Of a stretch of DNA of 64,000 nucleotides, positions 47,923-56,733 are shown piece by piece (positions within the stretch are counted from its first letter, which is position 1; each line of letters starts with the position of its first letter). Below the pieces are notes generated by a model. The model was not told the DNA's origin, did not search any database, and was given only the letters and a program-made list of their open reading frames with translations. Location of the stretch: the NCBI RefSeq assembly GCF_024172125.1, contig NZ_JAMZEA010000015.1, positions 62,001-126,000 of the forward strand. The letters are read 5' to 3'. The translations under genes were made by a program, and so were the position numbers. The stretch comes from Actinomadura rupiterrae (GTDB lineage Bacteria > Actinomycetota > Actinomycetes > Streptosporangiales > Streptosporangiaceae).

Positions 47923-49485
47923 ATGACCGGTAACGAAGCACGAGCGGGTCGCAGGGAGTGGATCGGTCTCGCCGTCCTCGTCCTGCCGGTCCTGCTGATC
48001 TCGATGGACATGACGGTGCTGTACTTCGCGGTGCCGTTCCTCAGCGCGGCCCTGGAGCCGAGCGCCACCCAGCAGCTGTGGATCGTGGACGTCTACGCGT
48101 TCCTGCTCGCCGGCCTGCTGATCACGATGGGCACCCTCGGCGACCGCGTCGGCCGCCGCCTCCTGCTGCTGGTCGGCGCGGTCGCCTTCAGCGCCGCGTC
48201 CCTGGCCGCCGCCTACGCGGGCGACGCGGCGATGCTCATCGCCGCCCGGGCCGTCATGGGCGTCGCGGGCGCGGTCCTGGCGCCGTCCACCCTCGCCCTG
48301 ATCCGCAACATGTTCCGCGACCCGGGCCAGCGCCGCACGGCCATCGCCGTCTGGACGGCCGGCTTCTCCGGCGGCGCGGCCGTGGGCCCGATCGTGTCGG
48401 GCCTGCTGCTGCAGAAGTTCTGGTGGGGCTCGGTCTTCCTGATCAACCTGCCGGTGATGGCCGTCCTGCTCGTCCTCGGCCCGATCCTGCTGCCGGAGTA
48501 CAGGGACCCGAAGCCGGGGCGCTTCGACCTGCCGGGCGCGCTGCTCTCCCTCGCGGCCGTGCTGCCGATGATCTACGGCATGAAGAAGCTGGCGACCGAC
48601 GGCTTCTCCTGGCCGCCGACCGCGATCCTGATCGCCGGGGTCGTCGCGGGCGCGCTGTTCGTCGTCCGGCAGCGGACGGCCCGCGACCCGCTCATCGACC
48701 TGGCGCTGTTCCGCAACCGCGGCTTCAGCGCGTCCATCCTGGTGAACCTCTTCACGCTGTTCGCGATGGTCGGCTTCGCCCTGTTCTCGACGCAGTGGCT
48801 GCAGCTCGTGAACGGCCTGAGCCCGCTGAAGGCCGCCCTCTGGTCGCTCCCGGCGCCGGTCTCGGTCGGGGTCGCGACGTCCATCGCGGCGGCCCTGGCC
48901 AAGAAGGTCCGCGCGGCCTACATCATCGGCGGCGGGCTGGTCATCGCCGCGGCGGGCTTCGCGATCATGACCCAGCTCAAGGCCGACTCGAACCTGGCCG
49001 TGGTCGTCACGGGCGCGACCGTCCTGGCCGCCGGAGCCGGTGTCGCGCTCACCCTCACCGCCGACATGATCGTCTCCGCCGCTCCCCCGGAACGCGCCGG
49101 AACCGCGTCCGCCCTTGCCGAAACCAGCAACCAGCTGGGCGGCGCGCTGGGCGTGGCGATCCTGGGCAGCATCGGCACCGCCATCTACACCCGGGACGTC
49201 GCGGGCTCCGTCACGGGCCTGCCCCCAGCCGCGCGCCATGCCGCCAAGGGCACCCTGGGCGGCGCGAAGGAAGTCGCGGCCCACCTTCCCGCCGACCAGG
49301 GCCGCCACCTCCTGGACGTCGCGAAGGACGCCTTCACCCACGGCATGACCATCAACGCCTGGGCAGGCGGAGCCCTCATGCTCGTCGGCGCCACGGCCGC
49401 CGTCCTGTTCCTGCGCACGGTCAAGCCCCCCGCTCCCCCGTCCGCCCCCGAGTCCCCGAAGCCGGAGACCGTCTCGCAGAGCTGA
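47923..49485 (+). CDS. MFS drug exporter (DHA2 family, 14 TM)
   Basis: A 520-residue inner-membrane transporter. It shows the DHA2 hallmarks: an N-terminal VLPVLLISMDMTVLYFAVPF helix, the loop motif GTLGDRVGRRLLLL (motif A), AGAVLAPSTLALI, and the antiporter motif in SGGAAVGPIVSGLLL. Length and hydrophobic segments fit 14 membrane helices, with a Pro-rich cytoplasmic tail. It probably exports a drug or the cluster product using the proton gradient. Repression by the divergent TetR protein is likely. No clear ribosome binding site precedes the ATG at 47923. A hairpin with a T-rich tail follows the gene. Confidence 0.93.
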   Translation: MTGNEARAGRREWIGLAVLVLPVLLISMDMTVLYFAVPFLSAALEPSATQQLWIVDVYAFLLAGLLITMGTLGDRVGRRLLLLVGAVAFSAASLAAAYAGDAAMLIAARAVMGVAGAVLAPSTLALIRNMFRDPGQRRTAIAVWTAGFSGGAAVGPIVSGLLLQKFWWGSVFLINLPVMAVLLVLGPILLPEYRDPKPGRFDLPGALLSLAAVLPMIYGMKKLATDGFSWPPTAILIAGVVAGALFVVRQRTARDPLIDLALFRNRGFSASILVNLFTLFAMVGFALFSTQWLQLVNGLSPLKAALWSLPAPVSVGVATSIAAALAKKVRAAYIIGGGLVIAAAGFAIMTQLKADSNLAVVVTGATVLAAGAGVALTLTADMIVSAAPPERAGTASALAETSNQLGGALGVAILGSIGTAIYTRDVAGSVTGLPPAARHAAKGTLGGAKEVAAHLPADQGRHLLDVAKDAFTHGMTINAWAGGALMLVGATAAVLFLRTVKPPAPPSAPESPKPETVSQS

Positions 49486-49492
49486 ACCCGTG

Positions 49493-49518
49493 GGCCCCGC
49501 GCACATCCGCGCGGGGCC
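49493..49518 (+). terminator. Rho-independent terminator of the MFS exporter
   Basis: A 10-base GC-rich stem (GGCCCCGCGC with GCGCGGGGCC) and a six-base loop are followed by TCTTTCT, starting seven bases after the stop codon. Confidence 0.85.
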
Positions 49519-49633
49519 TCTTTCTGTACGCCGAGGGACGTAGGCGCCAAGCCTCCCGCAGTACGACGACGGTCGCCATGCCCGCCTCCCACGATGGTGC
49601 GACGTTCATCGCCGGTCGGGGAGGGATTGCTCT

Positions 49634-50616
49634 GTGCTGACGTCCCAGCGCACCGCCGAGGAAGTCGCGAAAACAACGCAGCGCCCTCGGCTCCGGAAGT
49701 GGTCGCGGCGGCTGCTCGTGGCCGTGGTGGGCCTGATCGTCACCGCCACCCTCTTCAGCCTCGGGTACAACGCGGCAACATCCGGACGCGCGCGCCTGCC
49801 CGCTGACCTGCGGTTCGTCTCGGCGGACGGGATCCGCACCCGGTACCGGACGTGGGGTTCCAGCGGGCCGCCGATCGTCCTGGTGCACGGCGCCGCCGAG
49901 TCGTCCGACACCTGGGGCCGGTTCGCGGACCTGCTCGCCGCCGGCCACCGCGTCTACGCCCTCGACCTGACCGGCTGGGGATACAGCGAACGGCGCGGGC
50001 CCTACGACGCCGACCGCGAGGCGGCGCAGCTCCTCGGCCTCCTCGACGCCCTCCACCTGGACCGGGCCACCCTCGTCGGCCACTCCACCGGCGCCGCCGT
50101 CGTCGCCGCGGCCGCCCTACACGCCCCCGCCCGCGTCAGCGGCCTGGTCTTCCTCGACGGGACGGTCTGGACACCGGCGCCGGAGCCGGCGCGGCGGACA
50201 TCCAGCGCATCGTCCCGAACCCCTACCGGACGACCGTCCTGCGGCTCGCCGTCCGCTCGGACTGGCTGATCCGCTCGATCTACAACTCCCAATGCGGCCC
50301 GCTGTGCCCGCGCCTGGACGCCGCGGGCGTGGACCGGTGGCGGCGACCCTTGCAGGTCAGCGGCGCCGAGAAGGCGATCTGGAGCATGCGGGGCATCGTC
50401 GGTGTGCCCAGCGCCCGCCTGGCCGGACTGGCCCGGCTCACCGTCCCGAAAGCGGTGGTCTTCGGAGGCGACGACGACGTGTTCTCCCGTGCGTCGCCCT
50501 ACGACACCGCCCGGCTGATCGGCGCCCCGGCCCCGACCGTCATCCCCGGCGCCCGCCACCTGTCCTTCATCTCCCACCCCGAGCAGGTCGCCGCCGCGAT
50601 CGCCGCCGTCCGCTGA
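49634..50616 (+). pseudogene. Frameshifted membrane-anchored alpha/beta hydrolase
   Basis: Two overlapping frames make one protein of about 326 residues. GTG 49634 follows GGGAGGG. The first part has an N-terminal membrane anchor (LLVAVVGLIVTATLFSLGY), IVLVHGAAESSDTWG and the nucleophile elbow GHSTGAA. Near 50158-50162, after GLVFLDG, a single base appears to be missing. The -1 frame then continues sensibly as DGLDTGAGAGAADIQRIVPN and contains the acid (GGDDDVF) and the catalytic His (GARHLSF). As read, translation loses the Asp and His, so no activity is expected. A sequencing slip in the GACGG/GACGG repeat is an equally good explanation. A DUF2306 gene follows closely. Confidence 0.8.
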
Positions 50617-50623
50617 GGAACCC

Positions 50624-51310
50624 ATGACCGCCGCCCCTCGCAAAGCCTGCCTGACCTGGCTGATGTTCGCCGTCGCGGCCGTCTTCGGCGCCGTCCTGGT
50701 CGGCCCCTACCTGCTGCTCGACATCAGCTCAAGCCGCGTCGACGTCTCCAGCAAGGCCCATTACGCCCTGCTCGTCGGGCACATCTTCACGGCCTGCGTC
50801 GCCCTCGTGCTGGGGCCGCTCCAGTTCGTCCCCGCGATCCGGGCGCGCCGGGCCGTCCACCGCAGGATCGGCCGCCTCTACCTGTTCGCCGGGGTCCTGC
50901 CGTCCTCGGTCGCCGCCGTCCCGGTGGCCCTGCTGTCCGAGCACCTGCTGACCCGCATCGGCCTGAGCATCCCGGCCGTCCTGTGGCTCGTCACCGGCGT
51001 CCTCGCCTACCGGGCCGCGCGCCGCCACGACTACGTCCAGCACCGGAACTGGATGATGCGCAACTACGCGCTCACGTTCCTGGCCGTCACGTCCCGCGTC
51101 CTGGTGCCGCTGATGCTCCTCAGCACGCTCCCCTTCACGACGTCCGGCCCCATCGCCGGCAAGGCCCAGTCCCTGACCGCCCTGGGCCAGGCCACCGGCT
51201 GGATCATCAACCTCGTCCTCGCGGAAACCCTCATCCGCCGTGGCAGGACCGGCGGGAACGCGACCCGACCCGCCCCGGGAGCGCAACGCACTCAGGAGCG
51301 GGCCGGTTGA
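50624..51310 (+). CDS. DUF2306 family membrane protein
   Basis: A 228-residue integral membrane protein with about six hydrophobic segments (for example WLMFAVAAVFGAVLVGPYLL and AHYALLVGHIFTACVALVLG). The conserved RRAVHRRIGRLYLFAGVL and HRNWMMRNYALTFLAVTSRV blocks, with paired His and Arg residues, identify the uncharacterised DUF2306 family. The biochemical role is unknown. It starts seven bases after the frameshifted hydrolase with GAGGAA as ribosome binding site, so the two form an operon. The last 25 residues are a polar, Arg/Ala-rich cytoplasmic tail. Confidence 0.82.
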   Translation: MTAAPRKACLTWLMFAVAAVFGAVLVGPYLLLDISSSRVDVSSKAHYALLVGHIFTACVALVLGPLQFVPAIRARRAVHRRIGRLYLFAGVLPSSVAAVPVALLSEHLLTRIGLSIPAVLWLVTGVLAYRAARRHDYVQHRNWMMRNYALTFLAVTSRVLVPLMLLSTLPFTTSGPIAGKAQSLTALGQATGWIINLVLAETLIRRGRTGGNATRPAPGAQRTQERAG

Positions 51311-51316
51311 CGATGG

Positions 51317-51730
51317 CTAGCCGCGCGCGGGGTAGACCGGGCGGCCGTCCTCGGTCCAGGTGACGCCCTTGTTGCGGCACAGGCAGAAGGGGTGGCCGAT
51401 CGGGTCGGTGAAGATCCGCCAGCCGTAGCCCTCCTCGTTGATGAAGTCCTTCTGCAGCGTGGCGCCGAGGTCGAGGACGCGGCGCTGCTCGGCCTCGATG
51501 TCGTCCACCTCGAAGTCGAGGTGGTACTGCTTGGGGTGCTCGCTGTCGGGCCACTGCGGGGCGCGGTAGTCGTCCACCCGGATGAAGGCCAGCTCGATCT
51601 CGCCGAACTGGACGCCGGCCCAGTCCGCGTGGCTGCCGGCCTTGATCGGACGGCCCGTCACCTCGGAGTAGAAGGCCGCCAGCTTCATCGTGTCCGGGCA
51701 GTCGATGATGAAGTCGGTAAGTCGCAGCAT
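51317..51730 (-). CDS. VOC (glyoxalase/bleomycin-resistance fold) protein
   Basis: A 137-residue VOC-superfamily protein with two beta-alpha-beta-beta-beta modules: LRLTDFIIDCPDTMKLAAFY, and HLDFEVDDIEAEQRRVLDLG followed by FTDPIGHPFCLCRN. The His of HLDFEV and residues in the second module are at metal-ligand positions of the fold. The start ATG 51730 lies after GGATCGGGGG. It may bind or modify a small molecule, but the substrate cannot be assigned. It is convergent with the DUF2306 gene and divergent from a second VOC gene. Confidence 0.85.
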   Translation of the reverse strand: MLRLTDFIIDCPDTMKLAAFYSEVTGRPIKAGSHADWAGVQFGEIELAFIRVDDYRAPQWPDSEHPKQYHLDFEVDDIEAEQRRVLDLGATLQKDFINEEGYGWRIFTDPIGHPFCLCRNKGVTWTEDGRPVYPARG

Positions 51731-51851
51731 CCCCCGATCCTTCCACAAACCCCCACCACTTCGCCCCCTCACCTGCCGTTATGCCCCCGCGCCCCGCTGT
51801 CACAGCCCCCGCCTAACCTCTACCCCAACGCCCGCCACGCAGGAGAGCCCG

Positions 51852-52220
51852 ATGAGCACCGAGATCCGCTTCGAGACCGTGTCCCCCGTGATCCCCGTCC
51901 GGGACCTGTCCGCCGCCCTGGACCGCTACCGCGCCCTGGGCTTCGACGTGTCCCGGGCCCCGCAGGACCCGAACTACGGCTTCGCCGACCGCGGCCCGGT
52001 CTCCCTCCACCTCACCCAATGGGACGACCACGACCCCGCCCGCACCGCCGCGTCCGTCTACCTCTACGTCTCGGACGCCGACGCCCTCCACGCCGAGTGG
52101 AAGAACGCCAACGTCCCCGGCTGCCTGGGCGCCCCCGCCGACACCCCCTACCGCCTCCGCGAGTTCACCTACATCGACCCCGAAGGCACCCTCCACCGCA
52201 TCGGCTCACCCCTCAGCTAG
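51852..52220 (+). CDS. Bleomycin-resistance-like VOC protein
   Basis: A 122-residue VOC protein of the drug-binding (BRP) subtype: FETVSPVIPVRDLSAALDRY, FADRGPVSLHLTQW, SVYLYVSDADALHAEWKN and REFTYIDPEGTLHRIG. Such dimers sequester or modify antibiotics such as bleomycin or act as dioxygenase-like folds. The ATG at 51852 follows AGGAGAG. It ends seven bases before the convergent small lipoprotein-like gene. A self-resistance role is possible but not supported by position in a pathway operon. Confidence 0.85.
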   Translation: MSTEIRFETVSPVIPVRDLSAALDRYRALGFDVSRAPQDPNYGFADRGPVSLHLTQWDDHDPARTAASVYLYVSDADALHAEWKNANVPGCLGAPADTPYRLREFTYIDPEGTLHRIGSPLS

Positions 52221-52227
52221 CGGGGGG

Positions 52228-52587
52228 TCAGGGGGTTACTTGGATTTGCTGGGTCCAGCGGGATTGGGGTGGGCCTTGGGGGTCGCCTTTGTGGGGGGAC
52301 GTGACGGTGGCGATGGTCGCGTGGCCGGGGTGGAGGGCCTTGCAGGTGGCGGTGATGGCGCCGTGGGGGCCGGGGTGGGAGGTGCAGGTCAGGATCTTCT
52401 CGTCCGAGCTGGTCAGGGGGGTCCAGGGCTGGTGCGGGGACGGATCGGAGGTCACGTGGAGGACGGTGCCGACCTTCAGGTGCAGGGGGGCCGGGCGTGC
52501 GCCCTTGCGGACGGTGGTCCTGGGGCCGGGAGGGGTGGCGGCGCAGGCCGTGCAGAGGAGTAGGAGCAGCGCCGTCAGGGGTCGCAT
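52228..52587 (-). CDS. Small exported lipoprotein-like protein
   Basis: A 119-residue protein with a short Leu-rich signal (MRPLTALLLLLCTACAAT) and a weak lipobox around CTAC. The mature part, VGTVLHVTSDPSPHQPWTPL ... DEKILTCTSHPG ... ITATCKALHPGHATIATVTS, looks like one small beta-sandwich of the type found in bacterial exported inhibitors and Ig-like domains. Two cysteines (LTCTS, ATCKA) may form a disulfide. The function is unknown. It is transcribed leftward; a hairpin separates it from the large secreted protein upstream. Confidence 0.7.
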   Translation of the reverse strand: MRPLTALLLLLCTACAATPPGPRTTVRKGARPAPLHLKVGTVLHVTSDPSPHQPWTPLTSSDEKILTCTSHPGPHGAITATCKALHPGHATIATVTSPHKGDPQGPPQSRWTQQIQVTP

Positions 52588-52613
52588 GGCACCTCCCTTG
52601 GGCGAGGGTACGC

Positions 52614-52643
52614 GTGCCCGCCGTCCTTTGGGACGGCGGGCAC
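52614..52643 (-). terminator. Hairpin terminator of the large secreted protein gene
   Basis: A perfect 13-base stem (arm GTGCCCGCCGTCC) with a TTTG loop starts nine bases after the stop codon of the leftward gene at 52652. Confidence 0.8.
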
Positions 52644-52651
52644 GGGGCGGG

Positions 52652-55054
52652 TCAGCTCAGGCTGATGTCGTCGTAGGCGGTGGCGGTGGCGTCGCCGGGG
52701 TAGTTGTCGTCGCGGTTGGTGAGGGTCAGGGTGTAGGAGTGGCCGGCCGTGATGGTCGCGGTGACCGGCTTCCAGCCGGAGCCGGCGACGCAGGTCTTGG
52801 CGAGGACGGTCGTGGTGGTGTTGGTGGTGTTGTCCTTCAGCGTGGCGGTCGCCCAGTCGTAGGTGACGGTGTCCGGGCAGGTCACGTTGTAGTAGAAGGT
52901 CAGCTTGGTCGTGCCGGCGGGCGCGGTGAAGGTCTGCGCGATGGACGAGTTGCCGTTGGTCGGCGTGGTCTTGCTGCCCAGCAGGGCGGCGTAGGCGCCG
53001 CTGTGGGGGCCGCTGCTGGTGACGCCGGTGGCCGGGCCGGTGGGGGTCCAGCCGGACAGGGAGCCGGTCTCGAAGCCGCCGTTGGTGATGCCGCCTCCGC
53101 CGACCGGGTTGACGGTGAGGCTGAAGCTCGTGCTGTGGGTGGCCGAGGTCCCGGTTCCGGTGATGGTGATCGGGTAGGTGCCCGCCGGGGTGGACGAGCT
53201 GGTCGTGATGGTCGCGGTGCTCGAACCGCCGGCCGTCACGGACGCAGGGTTGAAGGACGCGGTCGCGCCCGACGGGAGGCCCGAGGCCGACAGCGTGACG
53301 GTCTGCGCCGAGCCGGAGGTGACGGCGGTGGACACCGTGGTGGTGGCCGAGCCGCCGGGGTTCACCGACGCGGACGCGGGGCTGACGCTGATAGAGAAGT
53401 CGTTCGCCGGCGTGCCCGTGCAGCCCGGGAGGGTGAACGAGGTCAGGCGGGTGTGCCAGTTGAAGCTGCCGTTGGCCGGCTCGTACTCGTTGGTGTACCA
53501 GAAGGTGCAGTCGTCGGTCGGGTCGACGGCCATGGAGGTGTAGTCGCCCCACCGGCTGTAGGAGGTCTGCGAGCCCGCGCCGGTGATCGTCGTGGTCTCC
53601 GCCTGGGTCATGGTGCCGAGCGGGTCGCCGGGCGCCCGTCCGGTGAACCGGATCGACGGGTGGCTGGACGAGGACGACTGGGAGTAGCCGAGCGCGATGT
53701 TGCCGACGTGGTCCATCGCGATCGAGCCCATCCACCGGTACGTGGTGTCGGGCGCGTAGGTGCCCTGCTGGTAGACGGTCGGGTTGCCGCCCGACAGCCG
53801 GAACTCGTACCAGCGCGTCCCGACGGCGCCGCCCACGGTGACGGCGTGGTCGGTCACGAACGCTTCATGGTCGCCGTAGTTGCGGTAGGCGAGCCGGTAC
53901 ATGATGCGGTCGGACAGCGAGTCGAGCTGCTGGCTCGTGCCGCTCTGCGGTATGCAGGTTCCGGTGCTGCCGCAGGCGGTGGTGTAGGACGCCACGGTCA
54001 TGCTGGACGGTCCGGTGAACGTGGAGTTGGCCGGGGTCGTCCAGTCGACGTGGAACTTCCAGTAGGCCAGCGAGGTGTTGGTGGTGCCGAGCCCGACGAG
54101 CAGCTCGTTCTCGCCGGAGGGCGGTGGGGACGAGCCGTCCAGGTCGCCGGCGAGCAGCCCGCCGTAGGACGAACTGGTGGTGTAGCACTGCTGGGTGGCG
54201 GCGGCGCCGGTCAGCATCTTGGCTCGGTCCATCGCGCACGCCTCGGCACCGACGAAGGTGTTGCCGTTGAACAGGTTGTACGTGACGTAGTAGGCGTCCG
54301 GCCAGACCGAGATCTTCGGGTAGTCGGGGAAGCTGCTGAACTGGTAGCTGTACCGGTTGTAGGAGCCGGTCGCGTCCGCGCCGGTGGAGACGGCGACGCA
54401 CTCGTAGTACGGGCCGTTGGCGGACGAGACGTTGGCGAACTGGGTGATGATCCAGCGGTTCGCGAGGTTGTCCCAGCGCACCGTCGCGTCCCCGTCGTTG
54501 GTCGACTGGCAGTACCCGCCGAACCCGGAGAAGACCGTGCTGGTGTCGACGGGCCCGTAGGTCGCGGTTCCGGTGGACTTGTTGAACACCGCGTAGGCGG
54601 TGTTCACGACCTCGACCACCTGGGTCGAGCCGACGGTGGCGTTGGGGTCCGGCGGGACGCCGGTCACCGAGTAGGTGCCCTGCGGGCCGCTGAAGCCCTG
54701 CCCGACGCCGTCGAAGTTGCTCGCGGTCTGGACCGTCCGGCCGCTGCCGGCGGACCGCTGCCGGACGGGGTCGGGGATCTTCGCGGCGGGCGGGGTCGGC
54801 AGCCGGGGCTCGTCGTCCGGCTCGACGTGGCGGTCCGCCCTGGGCGGGACGGGACGGATCGACCGCAGCGGCGGCGAGACGTCGTGGTGCACCGCCGGCC
54901 CGGAGTCCGCGGACTGGCGCGGCGGGCGGGGCGGCTGGGCGGGCGCCGCGGCGGTCGCGGCGTGCGCGGCGGCGGGGGCGGACAGCGCGGTCAGGGCCGC
55001 GAGTGCCGCGGTGAGCGCGGCCAGGCCGGCTCGGGGGATACGGGGACGGGACAC
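52652..55054 (-). CDS. Large secreted protein with C-terminal Ig-like and carbohydrate-binding-type domains
   Basis: An 800-residue exported protein. GTG 55054 follows AAAGGA; the signal peptide is SRPRIPRAGLAALTAALAAL and on to an AAAHAATA-type cleavage site. A Pro-rich spacer precedes a large catalytic-like or propeller-like region with repeated aromatic strands (about residues 100-540: TYSVTGVPPDPNATVGSTQV, RWDNLANRWIITQF, RWGDYTSMAVDPTDDCTFWY). A Ser/Thr-rich Ig-like domain (DFSISVSPASASVNPGGSAT) follows, then a jelly-roll module (NGGFETGSLSGWTPTGPA ... ATAYDDISLS). The last two are common in secreted actinobacterial hydrolases. The main domain is unrecognised; no catalytic residues can be named. 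Confidence 0.8.
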   Translation of the reverse strand: MSRPRIPRAGLAALTAALAALTALSAPAAAHAATAAAPAQPPRPPRQSADSGPAVHHDVSPPLRSIRPVPPRADRHVEPDDEPRLPTPPAAKIPDPVRQRSAGSGRTVQTASNFDGVGQGFSGPQGTYSVTGVPPDPNATVGSTQVVEVVNTAYAVFNKSTGTATYGPVDTSTVFSGFGGYCQSTNDGDATVRWDNLANRWIITQFANVSSANGPYYECVAVSTGADATGSYNRYSYQFSSFPDYPKISVWPDAYYVTYNLFNGNTFVGAEACAMDRAKMLTGAAATQQCYTTSSSYGGLLAGDLDGSSPPPSGENELLVGLGTTNTSLAYWKFHVDWTTPANSTFTGPSSMTVASYTTACGSTGTCIPQSGTSQQLDSLSDRIMYRLAYRNYGDHEAFVTDHAVTVGGAVGTRWYEFRLSGGNPTVYQQGTYAPDTTYRWMGSIAMDHVGNIALGYSQSSSSSHPSIRFTGRAPGDPLGTMTQAETTTITGAGSQTSYSRWGDYTSMAVDPTDDCTFWYTNEYEPANGSFNWHTRLTSFTLPGCTGTPANDFSISVSPASASVNPGGSATTTVSTAVTSGSAQTVTLSASGLPSGATASFNPASVTAGGSSTATITTSSSTPAGTYPITITGTGTSATHSTSFSLTVNPVGGGGITNGGFETGSLSGWTPTGPATGVTSSGPHSGAYAALLGSKTTPTNGNSSIAQTFTAPAGTTKLTFYYNVTCPDTVTYDWATATLKDNTTNTTTTVLAKTCVAGSGWKPVTATITAGHSYTLTLTNRDDNYPGDATATAYDDISLS

Positions 55055-55422
55055 GGCGGGGTCCTTTCGGCCAGAGAGGGATCGCCCTTGACCAGTGGGA
55101 CAAAACAGGCGCGATGCTGGCACCGCCCCTCCCCGCCAACAAGGCCCCGCCCGCCGGGGCCGCCCGCGCGAACGCAGGGAAAACCCGATGGCTTCGTCCG
55201 GTCCGTTGTGCGGGGCCGCCGGCGGGCGCACTCTCGACGGCCGTCCCGCGCTCCCGCGCCGCGCCCGATACCGACCGCGCGGGCCGGGACCCTACAGCCT
55301 GTCGTTTCGCTACGGGGAGTCACCACGCGTCCGGCGCCCGCCTAGCCACAACCGGTCAGGCACCGGACCGGGGAAAACGGGGGAGGCCCTGCGGTGGTGC
55401 GCAGGGCCTCGCCGGGGCGGTG
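55055..55422. promoter_or_regulatory. Intergenic region between the P450 and the secreted protein gene
   Basis: About 370 bases with no convincing gene. Next to the P450 stop is a terminator hairpin. The remainder should hold the promoter of the leftward secreted protein gene; no clear -10/-35 pair or operator palindrome was seen by eye. Confidence 0.5.
55383..55410 (-). terminator. Hairpin terminator of the PKS-P450 operon
   Basis: A perfect 10-base stem (GAGGCCCTGC with GCAGGGCCTC) and an eight-base loop lie just after the P450 stop codon on the minus strand, ending the operon that begins outside the window. Confidence 0.75.
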
Positions 55423-56661
55423 TCAGCGCTTGAGGGTTACCGGGAGGGTGGCGAAGCCGGTGAGGCCCATGATGTCGCGGCGCTCGGGGGTGCCGGCGAT
55501 CTCGATGTGGGAGAAGGTGTCGATGAGGGCGGGGAACAACTCCGCGCCCTCGATGCGGGCCAGGTTGCCGCCCATGCAGTAGTGCGCGCCGGCGCTGAGG
55601 CTCAGGTTCGGGCCGTCGTCGCGGGTCAGGTCCAGGCGGTGCGGGTCGGGGTACTTGAGAGGGTCGCGGTTGGCCGCGCCGAGGAGCGCGATGACGTGCG
55701 CGCCCTCGGGGATCTCGGTGCCGCCCAGCTCGACGGGACGCGTGGTGATGCGGCTGGTGGCGGCGGTGTGCGCGGTGTGCCGCAGGAGCTCGTCGACGGC
55801 GGACGCGGTGATGGACTTGTCGGCGCGCCAGCGGGCCAGCTCGTCCGGGTGCTCGATCAGCGCGACGACGCCGGTCGCGATGAGGTTGGTGGTGGCGGCG
55901 AAGCCCGCGGTGAAAAGGAACGCGACCAGCGCCATCAGCTCGTCCTCGTCCAGGCGGCCCTCCTCGGAGCCCTGCACGATGGACGACATGAGGTCGTCGC
56001 GCGGTTCGGCGCGGCGGGCGTCGATGGTCTCCTGGAGCCGGCCGGTCAGCTCCTCGACGGCGGCGTCGGCGCGGACCAGGTCCTCCTCGGGGTAGAGGCC
56101 GGACCAGACGCGGGACCAGTCGTCGGCCAGCTCCTGGAAGCGCTTGCCGTCGGCGTGCGGGAGGCCGAGCATCTCGCTGATGACCGCGACCGGGAACGGC
56201 TCGGCGAGCACGCCGACCAGGTCGACCGGCTCGCCGCCGGCGGCGCGCTCCTCGATCTCGTCCAGGAACCGCTTCATCAGCCGCTCGACCGCCGGTTGCA
56301 TCTTCTTGATCTTGTTGGGCGTGAAGACCTTGCTGGCCACGCTGCGGATCCGGCCGTGGTCGGGGTTGTCCAGCGTGACCATGGAGTTCAGGTAGAGGCG
56401 CAGGGACGGGTGGTCGGCCCAGTCCTCGCGCATGACGGTCGCGGCGCGCGGGCCGCTGTTGGTGTCGGGCATCCGCAGGAAGGCGGTGACCTCGTCGTAG
56501 CCGGACAGCGCCCACAACCCGAGGGCGGCGCTCTGGTGGACGCGGTTCGCCGCCTGCAACGTCTCGTACAGTGGGAACGGATTGGCGGGCTGCGGCGGCG
56601 TGAACAACGCGATGAGGGCGTCGTCTGCCTGCTGCGCAGTGGTCTTCGTTTCCACGGACAA
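55423..56661 (-). CDS. Cytochrome P450 (macrolactam tailoring)
   Basis: A 412-residue soluble bacterial P450. Features: I-helix AGFAATTNL with the oxygen-activating Thr, ExxR in DELLRH, and a haem loop SLSAGAHYCMGGNLARIEG with ligand Cys362. The loop has Leu-Ser where FG is canonical (FGxGxHxC), an unusual change. It is likely to hydroxylate or epoxidise the finished polyketide, since it lies 72 bases downstream of the third PKS in the same operon. Redox partners are not encoded beside it. TTG 56661 is preferred as start, six bases after GGGAG; GTG 56655 is the alternative. Confidence 0.92.
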   Translation of the reverse strand: MSVETKTTAQQADDALIALFTPPQPANPFPLYETLQAANRVHQSAALGLWALSGYDEVTAFLRMPDTNSGPRAATVMREDWADHPSLRLYLNSMVTLDNPDHGRIRSVASKVFTPNKIKKMQPAVERLMKRFLDEIEERAAGGEPVDLVGVLAEPFPVAVISEMLGLPHADGKRFQELADDWSRVWSGLYPEEDLVRADAAVEELTGRLQETIDARRAEPRDDLMSSIVQGSEEGRLDEDELMALVAFLFTAGFAATTNLIATGVVALIEHPDELARWRADKSITASAVDELLRHTAHTAATSRITTRPVELGGTEIPEGAHVIALLGAANRDPLKYPDPHRLDLTRDDGPNLSLSAGAHYCMGGNLARIEGAELFPALIDTFSHIEIAGTPERRDIMGLTGFATLPVTLKR

Positions 56662-56733
56662 CGTGGGCTCCCGTCGTAGGGTCTCGTCAGTCTCGGCGCG
56701 CGCCGGTGCGCGCGCCTGCTTGGGGGCGCGCGG

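Noticed and set aside
49634..50616. The frameshifted hydrolase as the amidohydrolase that removes the protecting alanine (VinJ role)
   Set aside because: It has an N-terminal membrane anchor, is not in the pathway operons, and its motifs do not resemble the proline-iminopeptidase subgroup used in those pathways.
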